Shown: positions 50,831-60,348, numbered from the stretch's first letter. The stretch is DNA of 64,000 nt from Polyangiaceae bacterium (GCA_016715885.1 JADJXL010000019.1:186001-250000); one strand, 5' to 3'. The notes: generated by a model not told the origin, from the letters alone. Translations and numbers: made by a program.

Positions 50831-50884
50831 AGGCCGGGGTGCCTGATATTGCGGTAAATGGGCTTTGGGAAGGGCTCTTGGGAT
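50831..50884 (+). pseudogene. Last 17 codons of a McrC-like gene (remnant)
   Basis: The plus strand reads VPDIAVNGLWEGLLG-stop, matching VPDIAVDGLLEGVLG-stop at the end of the McrC gene 40858-42093 in the left copy. It converges on the 204-aa partner gene exactly as in the left copy (stops a few bases apart). The rest of McrBC is missing, so the cargo slot was replaced by the Pycsar and nucleoside cluster. Confidence 0.85.
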
Positions 50885-50888
50885 AGCT

Positions 50889-51503
50889 TCAAGCGCCCGA
50901 AATCCATTCATCGATTGGCTGCAAAAGTTTTTCCTTCACAGCGTGCTCGTCCCCAAGCTCGACAAGATTGATGTCAAAGTAGCGATACGCGTATTCGTCA
51001 TCCCCAATCTTGATCCGATGAACGTCACCGTCTTTCCTTGCGGAATTCCTGGACTGTTGTTTCCACGCAGCGCCCCAATCAGGCTCACTGGCACGCGTTC
51101 GATGTAGTCCCACTCGAAGCTCGGACCGACACGCTTCCTCAGGCTCGAACTTGGCAGGGTTGGGTTCTCCTTCGCCCGAGGCGTCGTAGCCAGTATCTGC
51201 GATAGCGTGTAGGTGAATCTTGTGGTGCGTGCCAACCCGCGATCTACGCCAAACGCACTCCACCTGATAGGCCGGCGTCAAATCCCATGCCCACGTCTCT
51301 GGCCTGAAAAACGGTTTGGTCTTCTGGGGTAACATCCAAACATTGATGGGTCCCCATGACGCGAATTCCGCCCCCTGCTTCGCAAGAAATTCGTGAGCCA
51401 CGTGGAACAGGTCGTTTACTCGCCGATGGTACGCATGCAGCAATCGATACGCGCGACGCACATCCACGAGCGCTGCCGCCAATTCATTTTTCTTGTCGTT
51501 CAT
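50889..51503 (-). CDS. 204-aa partner of the PD-(D/E)XK nuclease (right copy)
   Basis: The ATG at 51503 overlaps the nuclease stop at 51500 (ATGA). Close in sequence to 40241-40855 with scattered changes (for example NDLFHVAHEFLAKQGAEF; EPDWGAAWKQQSRNSARKDG). No known family. Intact together with its nuclease, so this is the better copy for predicting function. Confidence 0.6.
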   Translation of the reverse strand: MNDKKNELAAALVDVRRAYRLLHAYHRRVNDLFHVAHEFLAKQGAEFASWGPINVWMLPQKTKPFFRPETWAWDLTPAYQVECVWRRSRVGTHHKIHLHAIADTGYDASGEGEPNPAKFEPEEACRSELRVGLHRTRASEPDWGAAWKQQSRNSARKDGDVHRIKIGDDEYAYRYFDINLVELGDEHAVKEKLLQPIDEWISGA

Positions 51504-52246
51504 CGCACTCTCCACGCCTGTAGCGCAGCCATGGCTTTTTCCGATTGAATCGATGGCCCAATCGCACGCAGCGACGAAAACCACGTTTTCTTGCGATACC
51601 CCCATGCGTCGAGCGCCGCGGCGATGTCGTTCAAGACAGCCGATTGCTCGGGCGCCCGGGACGAAATGCGAAAGTCGTCGATTGCATGATGCAGGTCTTC
51701 CCAACGCAGCGCAAGCAATCCCGGTGATGCATTCGAGAGAGCGCGACGAACATGGGCCGCTTGTGCTTCTTGCTCGCGTGAAACGTTTCCTCCGACCGCA
51801 ATGAGCCAAATGCGCTTGCCCGAATGCTCGGGCATTACGCGAACGGCCCGAATTTGCTCGACCCATTGATTGGCACGTTGGTCACCATAATGCTTCGCTT
51901 CGACAACAAGCAACGTATCTACCCACGAGACAAGCACATCAGGCTCGACGCGTTGCCGGTTCACTCCGTCGGCGCCGGGTCGAAGGCTGGGCCAAAAGGA
52001 CCATATCGGAGCGCCCGAAGGGGCATGGACGGGCAACGCTGACCCATCCGCAAGCGCTTTGGTCGCCCGACGAAGAATCTCCCAGGTCAGGCTGGCCGGA
52101 AGGTACGCGAGCCGTTCGAAAATCGACGCCGTGAGCGGATCCTCGCGTCGCGTAGGCTCAACATGGGCGAAGTTCTCGGCGCCGGCAGCGTCATCGCTCT
52201 CGACGATGCTACGGGGAAGCTTTCGATGTAGGAGAGCTTTGAGCAC
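51500..52246 (-). CDS. PD-(D/E)XK nuclease-like protein (right copy, intact)
   Basis: 248 aa from a GTG at 52246. The central nuclease core has RVEPDVLVSW (Asp 103) and LLVVEAKHYGDQRANQWVEQ (Glu 116, Lys 118), then an alpha/beta stretch KRIWLIAVGGNVSREQEAQA. The N-terminal part is helical with a Trp/Phe-rich segment (GAPIWSFWPSLRPGA), the C-terminal part is helical. The QWxEQ motif after the ExK helix is frequent in restriction-type nucleases. Coupled to the 204-aa partner. Candidate DNA-targeting defence component. No methylase is adjacent. Confidence 0.65.
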   Translation of the reverse strand: MLKALLHRKLPRSIVESDDAAGAENFAHVEPTRREDPLTASIFERLAYLPASLTWEILRRATKALADGSALPVHAPSGAPIWSFWPSLRPGADGVNRQRVEPDVLVSWVDTLLVVEAKHYGDQRANQWVEQIRAVRVMPEHSGKRIWLIAVGGNVSREQEAQAAHVRRALSNASPGLLALRWEDLHHAIDDFRISSRAPEQSAVLNDIAAALDAWGYRKKTWFSSLRAIGPSIQSEKAMAALQAWRVR

Positions 52247-52325
52247 GAACGCAGGCTACACAGTATTCGAGCTCGGCATCCACTGATTTGGGCGACGCCC
52301 CCCAACGCTCGCTGGAGGAACAGGC

Positions 52326-53045
52326 GTGGTGTCCCAACTTCACGATCCTGAGAAGAGCAATCAGACCGAAGTAGGCTACCGCCTCGCATGGGCGCGGACG
52401 TACCTGCGGAAGTACGGCCTCCTGGAGAACTCGGCGCGTGGGATTTGGTCTCTCACTGCGCGGGCCAAGCAGGTGAAGGACGTTGACCCGCAAGATGTGG
52501 TCCGAAGCGTCAGAGCAGCCGATAAGAAGGGCGAGCAGGATGAGCAAAGCGAGGCACAGCCCCCGGAAGTACCCACGGAGGCCCAATGGCAGCAAAAGCT
52601 GCACTTCATCTTGACCCAAAAACTCTCGCCTGCCGCATTTGAACGGCTGGTCCAGCGACTGCTCCGAGAATCGGGGTTCACCCAGGTCGAGGTTACGGGT
52701 CGAAGTGGTGACGGAGGAATCGACGGACGCGGGATCGCTCGAATCAATGGGCTGATGAGTTTTCACGTGTTATTCCAATGCAAGAAATACAAAGGAACCG
52801 TGTCCGCCAGCGAAATTCGGGATTTTCGCGGCGCGATGGTTGGTCGTGCCGACAAGGGACTGTTCATCACCACGGGCACATTTAGCCCCGCCGCAGTGAA
52901 AGAAGCCACGCGCGATGGCGCTCCCCCAATTGATCTCGTCGATGGCGACGAACTTGCGGGCAAATTGAAGGAGCTGGGTCTCGGACTCAAACGAGAACTG
53001 GTTGAAGCCGTGACGGTTGATGAAGGTTGGTTCGACAATCTATGA
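52326..53045 (+). CDS. mrr: Mrr-type restriction endonuclease, 5' truncated
   Basis: 239 aa as written. The start falls inside the usual N-terminal winged-helix domain (GYRLAWARTYLRKYGLLENS, GIWSLT). The catalytic domain is complete: LSPAAFERLVQRLLRESGFT, VTGRSGDGGIDGRG, FQCKKYKGTVSASEIRDFRG, RADKGLFITTG. D, QxK and related residues are present. Mrr proteins normally have about 60 more N-terminal residues. It sits in the right element only, opposite to its neighbours, between the XRE gene and the nuclease, so it is an insertion. Function is doubtful without the N-terminal part. Confidence 0.8.
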   Translation: MVSQLHDPEKSNQTEVGYRLAWARTYLRKYGLLENSARGIWSLTARAKQVKDVDPQDVVRSVRAADKKGEQDEQSEAQPPEVPTEAQWQQKLHFILTQKLSPAAFERLVQRLLRESGFTQVEVTGRSGDGGIDGRGIARINGLMSFHVLFQCKKYKGTVSASEIRDFRGAMVGRADKGLFITTGTFSPAAVKEATRDGAPPIDLVDGDELAGKLKELGLGLKRELVEAVTVDEGWFDNL

Positions 53046-53089
53046 GATGGGTCATCCGGACAAAGCTACCTTCCCCAAACGCCGGCCTC

Positions 53090-53422
53090 TCAATTCTCCA
53101 CGAGCGGCCTGACCTTGCGCATGATTTTCCGCACGCAATCGGGCTGCTTGCGCATCATCTCGACGAGGCATCCGATATCGTCGTTTTCGGTGTCGTGGTT
53201 CAATAGGTCGAGCGGCGCGACTCCGAGTGCCTTTGCGATGGCCCGAAGCGTCTTGATATTTGCTGCCAATTGGCCCAGCTCGATGGCCATGACGTGGAAC
53301 GGGTGCACACCCGCCTGCTTTCCAAAATCGCGCAGCGATAGCCCTCGCTCCAAGCGCAATTTGCGGATCCTCGCGCCCACGCGAACGACCAGCGAATCCT
53401 CTGCATATTCTTGACGCAACAT
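53090..53422 (-). CDS. XRE-family regulator 2 (right copy)
   Basis: 110 aa; ATG 53422 with GGAGGAG upstream. HTH nearly identical to 39035-39367 (RIRKLRLERGLSLRDFGKQA, GQLAANIKTLRAIAKALG). In the left copy it sits just upstream of the nuclease pair; here the Mrr gene intervenes. It ends 44 bases from the convergent Mrr stop. Confidence 0.75.
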   Translation of the reverse strand: MLRQEYAEDSLVVRVGARIRKLRLERGLSLRDFGKQAGVHPFHVMAIELGQLAANIKTLRAIAKALGVAPLDLLNHDTENDDIGCLVEMMRKQPDCVRKIMRKVRPLVEN

Positions 53423-53592
53423 ACTCCTCCCGTGCTGCGGACACACCGCTCCCGACGCGAACGTTTTAGAAACTTTTAACGCAATTTGAAATGCGACCTC
53501 GAGCGGCCGACATGCCTAATCGAATGAAATCGTCAATTGCGCAAAGTGAAATCAACCGACCGCACGAGCATTCGATTGCTGGGCCAAATCCA

Positions 53593-54666
53593 TCAGTGCC
53601 GTGCCGCTATCGCCTGCTGCGCTTGCGCGCGGAGCGTTTGCACCGACCGTGCATTCGCCGCCTTCCCATTCGTTGCCACGTACCGGTCGAGCAGCTCGAG
53701 CGCCCGTTGCGGATTGCCATATCGCAGCGCCGACATGGTCATGGATATCAAATAGTCGGGTGGACCGGCATTCATTGTGAACTTTTTCGGCGCTGTCTGC
53801 CGCGGAACCACCGATGGCACAGGCGGCGACGGCAATTGGGTAACGTTCGGCGCCTCCTTGGACGCGTTCTTCTCGGGCGCCCCCACGACGGATGATGCTT
53901 CCAGCCGCGTTGCGGTGCCCGCCGCAGTCGCCGACAATGGCGCATTCGCGAAGTCCTCATCTGCCGACGCACGCGAATTCGGCGGCACCAAGATTACGGC
54001 GGCTGCCATTGCTAAACCTGCGACGATGCGAAGTTGCGCGTGACCCGTAGGCCGAAAAAACTTTCTGAGCCCCCCAACCATTGCGCTTGCATTCTTGGCC
54101 AGCGCGAGGACACTCGAAATGGCAAAGAAAACGAGAACTCCACGCACACCGCGATGCTCGAGGCTTTCCAATTTCTCTTGAAGCGTTTCCAACGCTCGCC
54201 GCCAATACCCTTTGGTCGTATTCGCCTTCATCCCGAGCCGCGCGGCAACCTCGGGAACCGTCAAGCCATCAAGCACCCTATCGGTAAAAACCTGGCACTG
54301 CTCCGCTGGTATCTGCGGAAGTACAATTTCGAGCTGCTCGCGCGCCTCGAGCACCCCCGAGATGTCACGCTCCTGCGTCATGCCCATGAACACTGCATAT
54401 TCATGCGCACGAGCTGCTCGATCACACGCGCGACTCTGCTCAGTGAAATAAGCCCGCATTCCAAAATTGACCGCGCTGAATAAAATTGCATTCCGTTGTT
54501 CCGCACATTCAGGGAGCGTATCTTGACGCTTGAATATCGTGATGAATGCTTCTTGCACGACGTCCCATGCATCCATTGCGGGAACGCCGCGTGATACGAG
54601 GTACGCATGGAGTGGTTTTACCTGCCGAGCCAATTCCTCCATTTCTTTTGCCTTCTGCTCGCTCAC
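53593..54666 (-). CDS. Membrane-anchored ECF-like sigma factor (right copy)
   Basis: 357 aa. The GTG at 54666 has AGAGG upstream and gives the full N-terminus (SEQKAKEMEELARQVKPLHA). Region 2 (MDAWDVVQEAFITIFKRQDT) and region 4 (GLTVPEVAARLGMKANTTKG) are clear. It is followed by a TM segment (VLVFFAISSVLALAKNASAM), another hydrophobic stretch and a Pro-rich linker. A C-terminal helical unit ends it (SMTMSALRYGNPQRALELLD). A sigma factor carrying its own TM and periplasmic part is unusual: region 2/4 would be held at the membrane until released. Divergent from the outer-membrane-like gene by about 95 bases. Confidence 0.7.
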   Translation of the reverse strand: MSEQKAKEMEELARQVKPLHAYLVSRGVPAMDAWDVVQEAFITIFKRQDTLPECAEQRNAILFSAVNFGMRAYFTEQSRACDRAARAHEYAVFMGMTQERDISGVLEAREQLEIVLPQIPAEQCQVFTDRVLDGLTVPEVAARLGMKANTTKGYWRRALETLQEKLESLEHRGVRGVLVFFAISSVLALAKNASAMVGGLRKFFRPTGHAQLRIVAGLAMAAAVILVPPNSRASADEDFANAPLSATAAGTATRLEASSVVGAPEKNASKEAPNVTQLPSPPVPSVVPRQTAPKKFTMNAGPPDYLISMTMSALRYGNPQRALELLDRYVATNGKAANARSVQTLRAQAQQAIAARH

Positions 54667-54761
54667 GGTTATCCTCTCCGCGTCGCCTCGTCTTGATCGC
54701 ATCGCGCTGGGGCCTCACCAGTAAAGAGCGAACCCCCCCAAAAACGATCTTCGAAATCGAC

Positions 54762-55803
54762 ATGCTCCCTCAAAAAAGTCGCAAACCAGTGTCCAATCGC
54801 ACACCTGGACGGTCGGTATTGGGCCTCCTGGCTATGGTTACGTGGTTTTTGTTACCAAATGTAGCGCGTGCCGAGGCGCCGCATTACCGAGTCGAACTGT
54901 CGGTGCCGCCAAGTTTGCCGGACTGCAAACGCGAGATGGACTTGAATGGGATGCTTCTACCAATGCTCGATGGCCCGTTGCTCGAGCCGCCGGCCGAGCG
55001 AGTCATCATGGTGCGCATTGCAAAAACACCAGCGATTTACCGCTTGGACGTGGTCGTCAAGGACCTCGATGGCCAGATGCTCGAGGAGGAGCGGATCGAT
55101 CTTCCAGCGAATATGAGCTGTTTCGAAGTGCTTTATCGAGGCGCGCTACGTGCGGCAGTCCAGATGAACAAGGGCGTGAAGCCCGCGAAAGCGGAGCAAG
55201 CACAGTGTCCTGCAGCTCCGCCCCCTCCCCCACCGTCACCGCCTCCTCCGGCAGCTCCGCCGGGTGCTCGTTCCGAGACGCGGCCCCCGCCGTCACAGCC
55301 AGCTCCGTTCGAGCGTTGGTTCGTCGGACTCGGTGGCTTCGTCTCGTTGGGTGCTGCCCCTGCAACCGTCGTTGGTTTGCAGCTCGCAGGCGGATGGCGA
55401 TGGGCACCGTCGTGGTCAATCGAGGCGAACGTGCGCGGTACGTTTCCGACGGACGCGCTTCTTGAAGGCGTGACGCCCGTTCGTGCACTCGCTCGGATCC
55501 GTGACCGTCGTGCCGTGTTATCGATTGAAGCTCGTTGGCGGGTGCGGACTGATGTTGGTGAGTAACCTATGGTCCGAAACGACAGCTATTTGGCTCCATC
55601 GCCGACACCGCACAGTACGCGGGCGCAGGCTTGCGAGGCTTCATCGAGCATCGCATCGCGAAACGATGGACCATGCGTCTCGATGTGGATCTCGTCGGCC
55701 TGCTGAATCACCTCCGCGCGCATGTGACAAATCATTGGACCTGCGCTGGCGACCGATACCGATCATCGGCAACGTGAACGCGTCGCTTTTTGCTTGGTTC
55801 TGA
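54762..55803 (+). pseudogene. Outer-membrane-like protein gene, frameshifted (right copy)
   Basis: The main frame from ATG 54762 runs to 55565: signal peptide (LGLLAMVTWFLLPNVARA), conserved domain as in the left copy, Pro-rich linker, then FVGLGGFVSLGAAPATVVGL and PSWSIEANVRGTFPTDALLE. From about 55480 the reading moves to other frames (TVVPCYRLKLVGGCG; AGAGLRGFIEHRIAKRWTMR; IIGNVNASLFAWF). At least two frameshifts separate the barrel-like C-terminus. The C-terminal part is clearly more diverged from the left copy than the N-terminal part. Confidence 0.6.
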
Positions 55804-55807
55804 ACGT

Positions 55808-57022
55808 TCAGCTTGCCGGCGCTCGACAACAGAAGGTGCGAGCATCCGCAAGCACCACATCACCAAGCAACTCGCCACCGCTCGGCTCACACGCGCCAGG
55901 CTTGTACTCGAGCACGTCGGCGGTCTTCCCAGCAAGCGCAATCCCCGACATGATCGGATGACAGTTTCGTGCCCATGTCGGCAGACACGTTGACCTCCAA
56001 CTCCGTCGTCGAGCAAGCCGCATCGCCGAACAGTTGCACCTTCATCGAGCACGTCGCGCCAGTCGAAGGCAAGCACGAGCACCCGAGCACGTTCGTTGAT
56101 CATCGATCATGCCGTACAAGACTTGCGTTGAGTCCCAACCATTGGGGCACACAACACCTCCTTCGTGCATCACGCACGCGGCAACCGGATCATTCACCGA
56201 CGGTACGCACCGCTCGCCCGCTGTCGCGCATTCAGGCCATGGATCTCCAGAACATGCGAGACCTTCTGTAGGTGCATGGTCCGTCCGCCTTCGCCTTCGG
56301 AAAATCGATGAGGAACATTGGCGTGTGCCACGCAGGGAGCTTCTTCGATGACCGGCGGCGAGATGTTGATCGATGCGACGCAAGGTTTGCCGCCGCAAAG
56401 GATACCTTCTGCAATCGCGGTGTTCGATGCGCACGATCCGTCCCATCCAGCGGGCGGATCGAAGTTTGTCCAGACATCGTTACCGATGCACGCGGACGAA
56501 CCCACGGTCCATGTCGTCGGAGGTTTGCATGCTCCACGGGCGCATCGCACGAACACTGGGACACGTTGGATCCACGCCGGCACCGGAGCTTCCTTCCGAA
56601 CGTCACGTTGGCGCGAACGCCGGACATTCGGGTAAAACGACCTGGCGCCTGATGCGCGCGACCGGTTCCCAGCCATCGGGCAGGCGGCGCACATGCCGTT
56701 CGACGCCGAGACGCGCCATGCCGCCGTCCAGCGTCCGGCATCATCAAGAAACTCCCCACACCACCAGGGCAGGCCATAAAAACGCGCACGCTCGCGGCAT
56801 TCATCGGCCTTTGTGCCCCCTGGGGTCTCATCGCACCATGCGGGCACTTCGCGTCCTTTTTGCCTTCGACGCAGTCTGCCGGCCACACACACCGACAGCA
56901 ATCGGTATCCTCCCCGGGACAATCATGCCCCAAGGTTGGCCTGGTTTCACAGCCATTTGACGCAAACAATAGCGCACGAGCGCACTCGCAACAACGGCCC
57001 CAAGAATGACGCGACGAACCAT
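55808..57022 (-). pseudogene. Cys-rich lipoprotein gene, broken (right copy)
   Basis: Fragments of 35428-36663 occur in several minus frames. Start region VRRVILGAVVASAL; then CCRCVWPADCVEG and PAWCDETPGG; then CKPPTTWTVGSSACIGNDVW; then CLPSTGATCSMKVQLFG; then end ARTFCCRAPAS. Several frame changes are needed, so this copy is not functional as written. The left copy is intact. Confidence 0.75.
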
Positions 57023-57156
57023 ATCGCGGACGAACCTACACGATCACGTCCGCCGAACGCAAGCATCCGCGCCAAACGAAATCCAGTACGCGGCGAACTC
57101 GCGCCCCGCCGACAAACCACTTTTGCGAGAGGGACAAACGATTCGTGGGCAAACGC

Positions 57157-57537
57157 TCATGCGGTGCCTTTCGAAGCGCGAAGGCCTTTCGAAATCATTT
57201 CGGCTGCGAGCTTTTGAAATTCCGCTTTCGGCAGATCACGTTGCTTCTCCAGCAAGCTTGCAAGCGGATGTTCGTCGGGGAACATGCAAAGCACGGCCGG
57301 ATGGACGCCAAAAACGTCCGCAATGCGATCGAGCATGTCTCTCGTGATGTCTTCGCTTCCTTCGTCGAGCAACGTCATTTCGAGTGGAGAAAGTCCTGCG
57401 GCTTTCGCAAGCGCCTCGTCCGAAAGGCCCCGCGCTGCACTGAGCTCGCGAATCCGCGCCGATACCTTGGCTCCAATCCCTGCCCCGTTCGATTGCTGTT
57501 TCATGTTCGGTAAGGTATCAGAGTTTGGCACGGACAT
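57157..57537 (-). CDS. XRE-family regulator 1 (right copy)
   Basis: 126 aa from ATG 57537. Sequence almost identical to 34912-35292 (RIRELSAARGLSDEALAKAA, DMLDRIADVFGVHPAVLCMF). The upstream region keeps the GGTTCGTC repeats. Presumed repressor; the strong conservation contrasts with the broken lipoprotein gene next to it. Confidence 0.75.
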   Translation of the reverse strand: MSVPNSDTLPNMKQQSNGAGIGAKVSARIRELSAARGLSDEALAKAAGLSPLEMTLLDEGSEDITRDMLDRIADVFGVHPAVLCMFPDEHPLASLLEKQRDLPKAEFQKLAAEMISKGLRASKGTA

Positions 57538-57748
57538 GGAGACTGTTTACGCGGAACGTCGACAAAATACGATTGAACTGACGTGTTACTCGGACGAACC
57601 TTCGTGATGGTTTGACGAACCAGCGCATATCAGAAGGACGAACCTCTGCTACGAAACTGATCCACCGATTGGCCATTCGTCCCCGTGCATGCCTCATCAA
57701 TGGAACCTACGAGGGGCGGCAGCATTCCGATATTCTGAACTTCTCACC

Positions 57749-58468
57749 CTAAATGGCCGCGCCATTCTCTCGGAGCAGACCACAATAGTCGCGATGGCCC
57801 TGCCGCGACGCTCTGTAGGCAGCCACGGCCCTTTCTAGTGCTGCCCTTTGCATCGCGTTCGCATGTTGCACGGATTTGGCCAATATTCGCGCTTCATTTG
57901 GGCATTCGAATTCATGTAGAACCTGCATCGCTTCTCCAGCGAACTCGTCAGGTGAAGCCGTCTCGGCAAGACAATGCACGTACGCCGGCAGAATCCTCTG
58001 CCAATCGAGGCCATATTCCCAAAGGCCGCCCCCATCCACAAAGAACACGAGCTTCTCCTCGCATGCCCCCACACGACGAATGAGCGCGAAAAGTTCTTCG
58101 TACGCTCCACGTGCCGCCACATACGCCCCGCTTTCAGTTTCGCGCACGCATCGAAAGAAAAGGCGATCCATTTCCGCTAGATAGGCTTCGGTTTTTCCCG
58201 ATACTTCATCGCAATTTTTCGAGGTGACGAAGAACTCTTCCCAATACTCGCGACGACCGACCGCTGCTTGCAAACGCTGGACCTCTTCCGCAAGCGATGG
58301 GGGTTCATATGCCGACGTCACCGTCAATTTGGACCAATCGACGCAATCACCCACGAGCACGTGAAGTGCCGACGGCGGAAGTATTTCGATGGCTCGCTCG
58401 GCAATCGTCAAGAGCGTACCGCGACGCATTCGACGCAGCTCGGCGCGTAATTTTTCAGTGTCAACCAT
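57749..58468 (-). CDS. Conserved 239-aa protein (right copy)
   Basis: ATG 58468, close to 33982-34701. Sequence conserved throughout (for example ILPPSALHVLVGDCVDWSKL, MDRLFFRCVRETESGAYVAA, DEFAGEAMQVLHEFECPNEA). All-helical scaffold-like protein of unknown role. The in-frame upstream extension also exists here. Confidence 0.6.
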   Translation of the reverse strand: MVDTEKLRAELRRMRRGTLLTIAERAIEILPPSALHVLVGDCVDWSKLTVTSAYEPPSLAEEVQRLQAAVGRREYWEEFFVTSKNCDEVSGKTEAYLAEMDRLFFRCVRETESGAYVAARGAYEELFALIRRVGACEEKLVFFVDGGGLWEYGLDWQRILPAYVHCLAETASPDEFAGEAMQVLHEFECPNEARILAKSVQHANAMQRAALERAVAAYRASRQGHRDYCGLLRENGAAI

Positions 58469-58822
58469 AAAACTCGTTCCGTGTCGTGGGTTTGGTGCAC
58501 GCTGCGGGGGGATGATTTCCCTTCCACTACGGTTTGTCAAGGTCTTTGTTTGTCCGCGACGCTCGAGCCCGAGCCATCCCTCCGGCATCGAATTGCAGTT
58601 CGTCCACGCGTCGATGGACAGCGTAACAAACGCTGTCGCCAACAAGTATCCTGCTGCACGCGAAGCGGCTTCGCGGCAACAATCCCCAAGTGGCTTTTGA
58701 GTTCCGCGCGACGTTGATCGACCACCGCGCGCAGCTCGATGCCCTTGTCAATGAGCGCATCATCGGACAAATGAACCTGACCCGGCGAATTATCTTCTGC
58801 GCCCAAACGTTGACATGTTATC

Positions 58823-59446
58823 TTGCCCGACGAACCAGGAAGTAAGCCTGCAAATATGTGGTCCACTGACACGAAGCAATTGGACTCCCGCACACGCAAG
58901 AGCATCATTCATTGGAATGGTGCACGGCTCTCCACACGCAAGGCGTACGAGCTGTGCTTATCAAGCGTGCCATTTCGTTCAGCATTCATCGACGAACTTT
59001 GCGCCGTGCCATTTGCCGCTTTCTTCTGGGAGACGCCGCCGCTCACTGCCGATACGGCGGAACGCGGGTTCGAGTACGTCGTCACCGACGCGCCAACGCT
59101 TGCAATGGCTCTGCCGGAAGTCCAAGCGTTCAGCGAACACTTCGGAAAAGATGCCTCCGGGAGCGAGATTGTTACCTTCGAGAATTTGGGGCGCGACGCA
59201 ATGCTGGTCGTTCCTTGCCCAATTGCGGAACAGATACGGTATACTCACCTCGGAGCATTCGTTCGCGGCGCTCCGCAAGCGCAAGTGCACACGCTGCTGA
59301 GCGCCCTGGGTCGAGCGGTCCTGGCCCGTATCAGCGATCGACCCCTTTGGGTGAGCACGGCTGGAATGGGCGTGTATTGGCTACACGTTCGGCTGGATTC
59401 CAGACCGAAGTATTATCGGTATGGTCCCTATACATGTTTGCAGTAA
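58823..59446 (+). CDS. DUF6940-family protein (right copy, intact)
   Basis: 207 aa. The full domain is present: PFAAFFWETPPLT, FEYVVTDAPTLAMALPEVQ, FENLGRDAMLVVPCP, YTHLGAFVRGAPQAQVH and WVSTAGMGVYWLHVRLDSRP with KYYRYGPY. The family is widespread, often near signalling and defence-type accessory genes; its function is unknown. Comparison with 33011-33633 pinpoints the single missing base that breaks the left copy. Confidence 0.75.
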   Translation: MPDEPGSKPANMWSTDTKQLDSRTRKSIIHWNGARLSTRKAYELCLSSVPFRSAFIDELCAVPFAAFFWETPPLTADTAERGFEYVVTDAPTLAMALPEVQAFSEHFGKDASGSEIVTFENLGRDAMLVVPCPIAEQIRYTHLGAFVRGAPQAQVHTLLSALGRAVLARISDRPLWVSTAGMGVYWLHVRLDSRPKYYRYGPYTCLQ

Positions 59447-59657
59447 CGCTCGGGAATCAATGTTTCGTGTGTCCGTCATTTGTGTCAATTCGACGAACCT
59501 TCTGAGCAGAGTATCCCACACGACCATTATCGTGGAAGCTGCACATGTGGTCGACGAAGGCGTCGAGCTGGTGCTCGTGACGCAGCTCGAGCACAGTAAC
59601 GTCACGCTGCGTCGATCGACGGTCGGTCACGAGCGACGACGTGTCGGAACCGTGCAA
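59381..59657 (-). pseudogene. 91-aa gene, frameshifted and without ATG (right copy)
   Basis: Counterpart of 32801-33076. The initial ATG is TTG here. After SFHDNGRV the frame shifts, and the rest (DTLLRRFVELTQMTDTRN to GIQPNV) is found in the other frame. The region otherwise matches the left copy. Confidence 0.55.
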
Positions 59658-59796
59658 CAGCGCCTCTTGACACGTACGCGCGCTTGTGCATGGCACACAC
59701 AACGCGACGTGCGCGCGAGTTGCCCAACCCGCCGAGCGGCAGTTGAATTCGTCGAGACGCACGTTTGCCCGAGCAACACACGTTGTTGATGCGCGA

Positions 59797-60348
59797 TCAT
59801 TCCGGCTTTCTTCGCACCGTTTTGAGCACTGCTTCCCCACAATGCTTCTTCAGAACCTGCTCCAGTTGGCCCTTCTCGAAGTTTGCTTGACGGTAACCTT
59901 TCAATAACAGCTCGAGTCTGATGTAGATCTCTTCGGGCGATTCAACCTGAATGCCGAGCTTCCGAATCGCACGCAAAACATATTCAGGCACGAACATTCC
60001 CCCGGTTTCTTGAACGTAGGCGTCCCTGAGCATCCGCACCGATTTGAGCGGAAGTTTCGTTTGACGTACCACGTCGACTAGGTTCTTACCGCGCGCAAAG
60101 AGGTCGAAGACCTTCGCTTCTGTCACGTTGCGTGGACGCTCGAGGCTTGGCGGCGATGTTTGCACGAGTTTTTCGATCTCGGCCTCGTCGTACACCCATT
60201 GTATGGCTGGACCAGCTTTGTTCGTCTTGTGGTCGACACGGTACGCGTCAATGCGACGTAGCGAGCCCTTTGCCTCCCATCTGCGGAGTTTCGCGATTGA
60301 AACTTTGTACTTCTGAGCGGCTTCGCGACGAGTGAGATACGTCTTCAT
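59797..60348 (-). CDS. MerR-like HTH regulator (right copy)
   Basis: 183 aa from ATG 60348. Almost identical to 32110-32661 (YLTRREAAQKYKVSIAKLRR; LPLKSVRMLRDAYVQETGGM). An in-frame extension to 60519 exists here only because the TAG of the left copy is absent; the ATG is kept as start because both copies share it. Confidence 0.7.
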   Translation of the reverse strand: MKTYLTRREAAQKYKVSIAKLRRWEAKGSLRRIDAYRVDHKTNKAGPAIQWVYDEAEIEKLVQTSPPSLERPRNVTEAKVFDLFARGKNLVDVVRQTKLPLKSVRMLRDAYVQETGGMFVPEYVLRAIRKLGIQVESPEEIYIRLELLLKGYRQANFEKGQLEQVLKKHCGEAVLKTVRRKPE

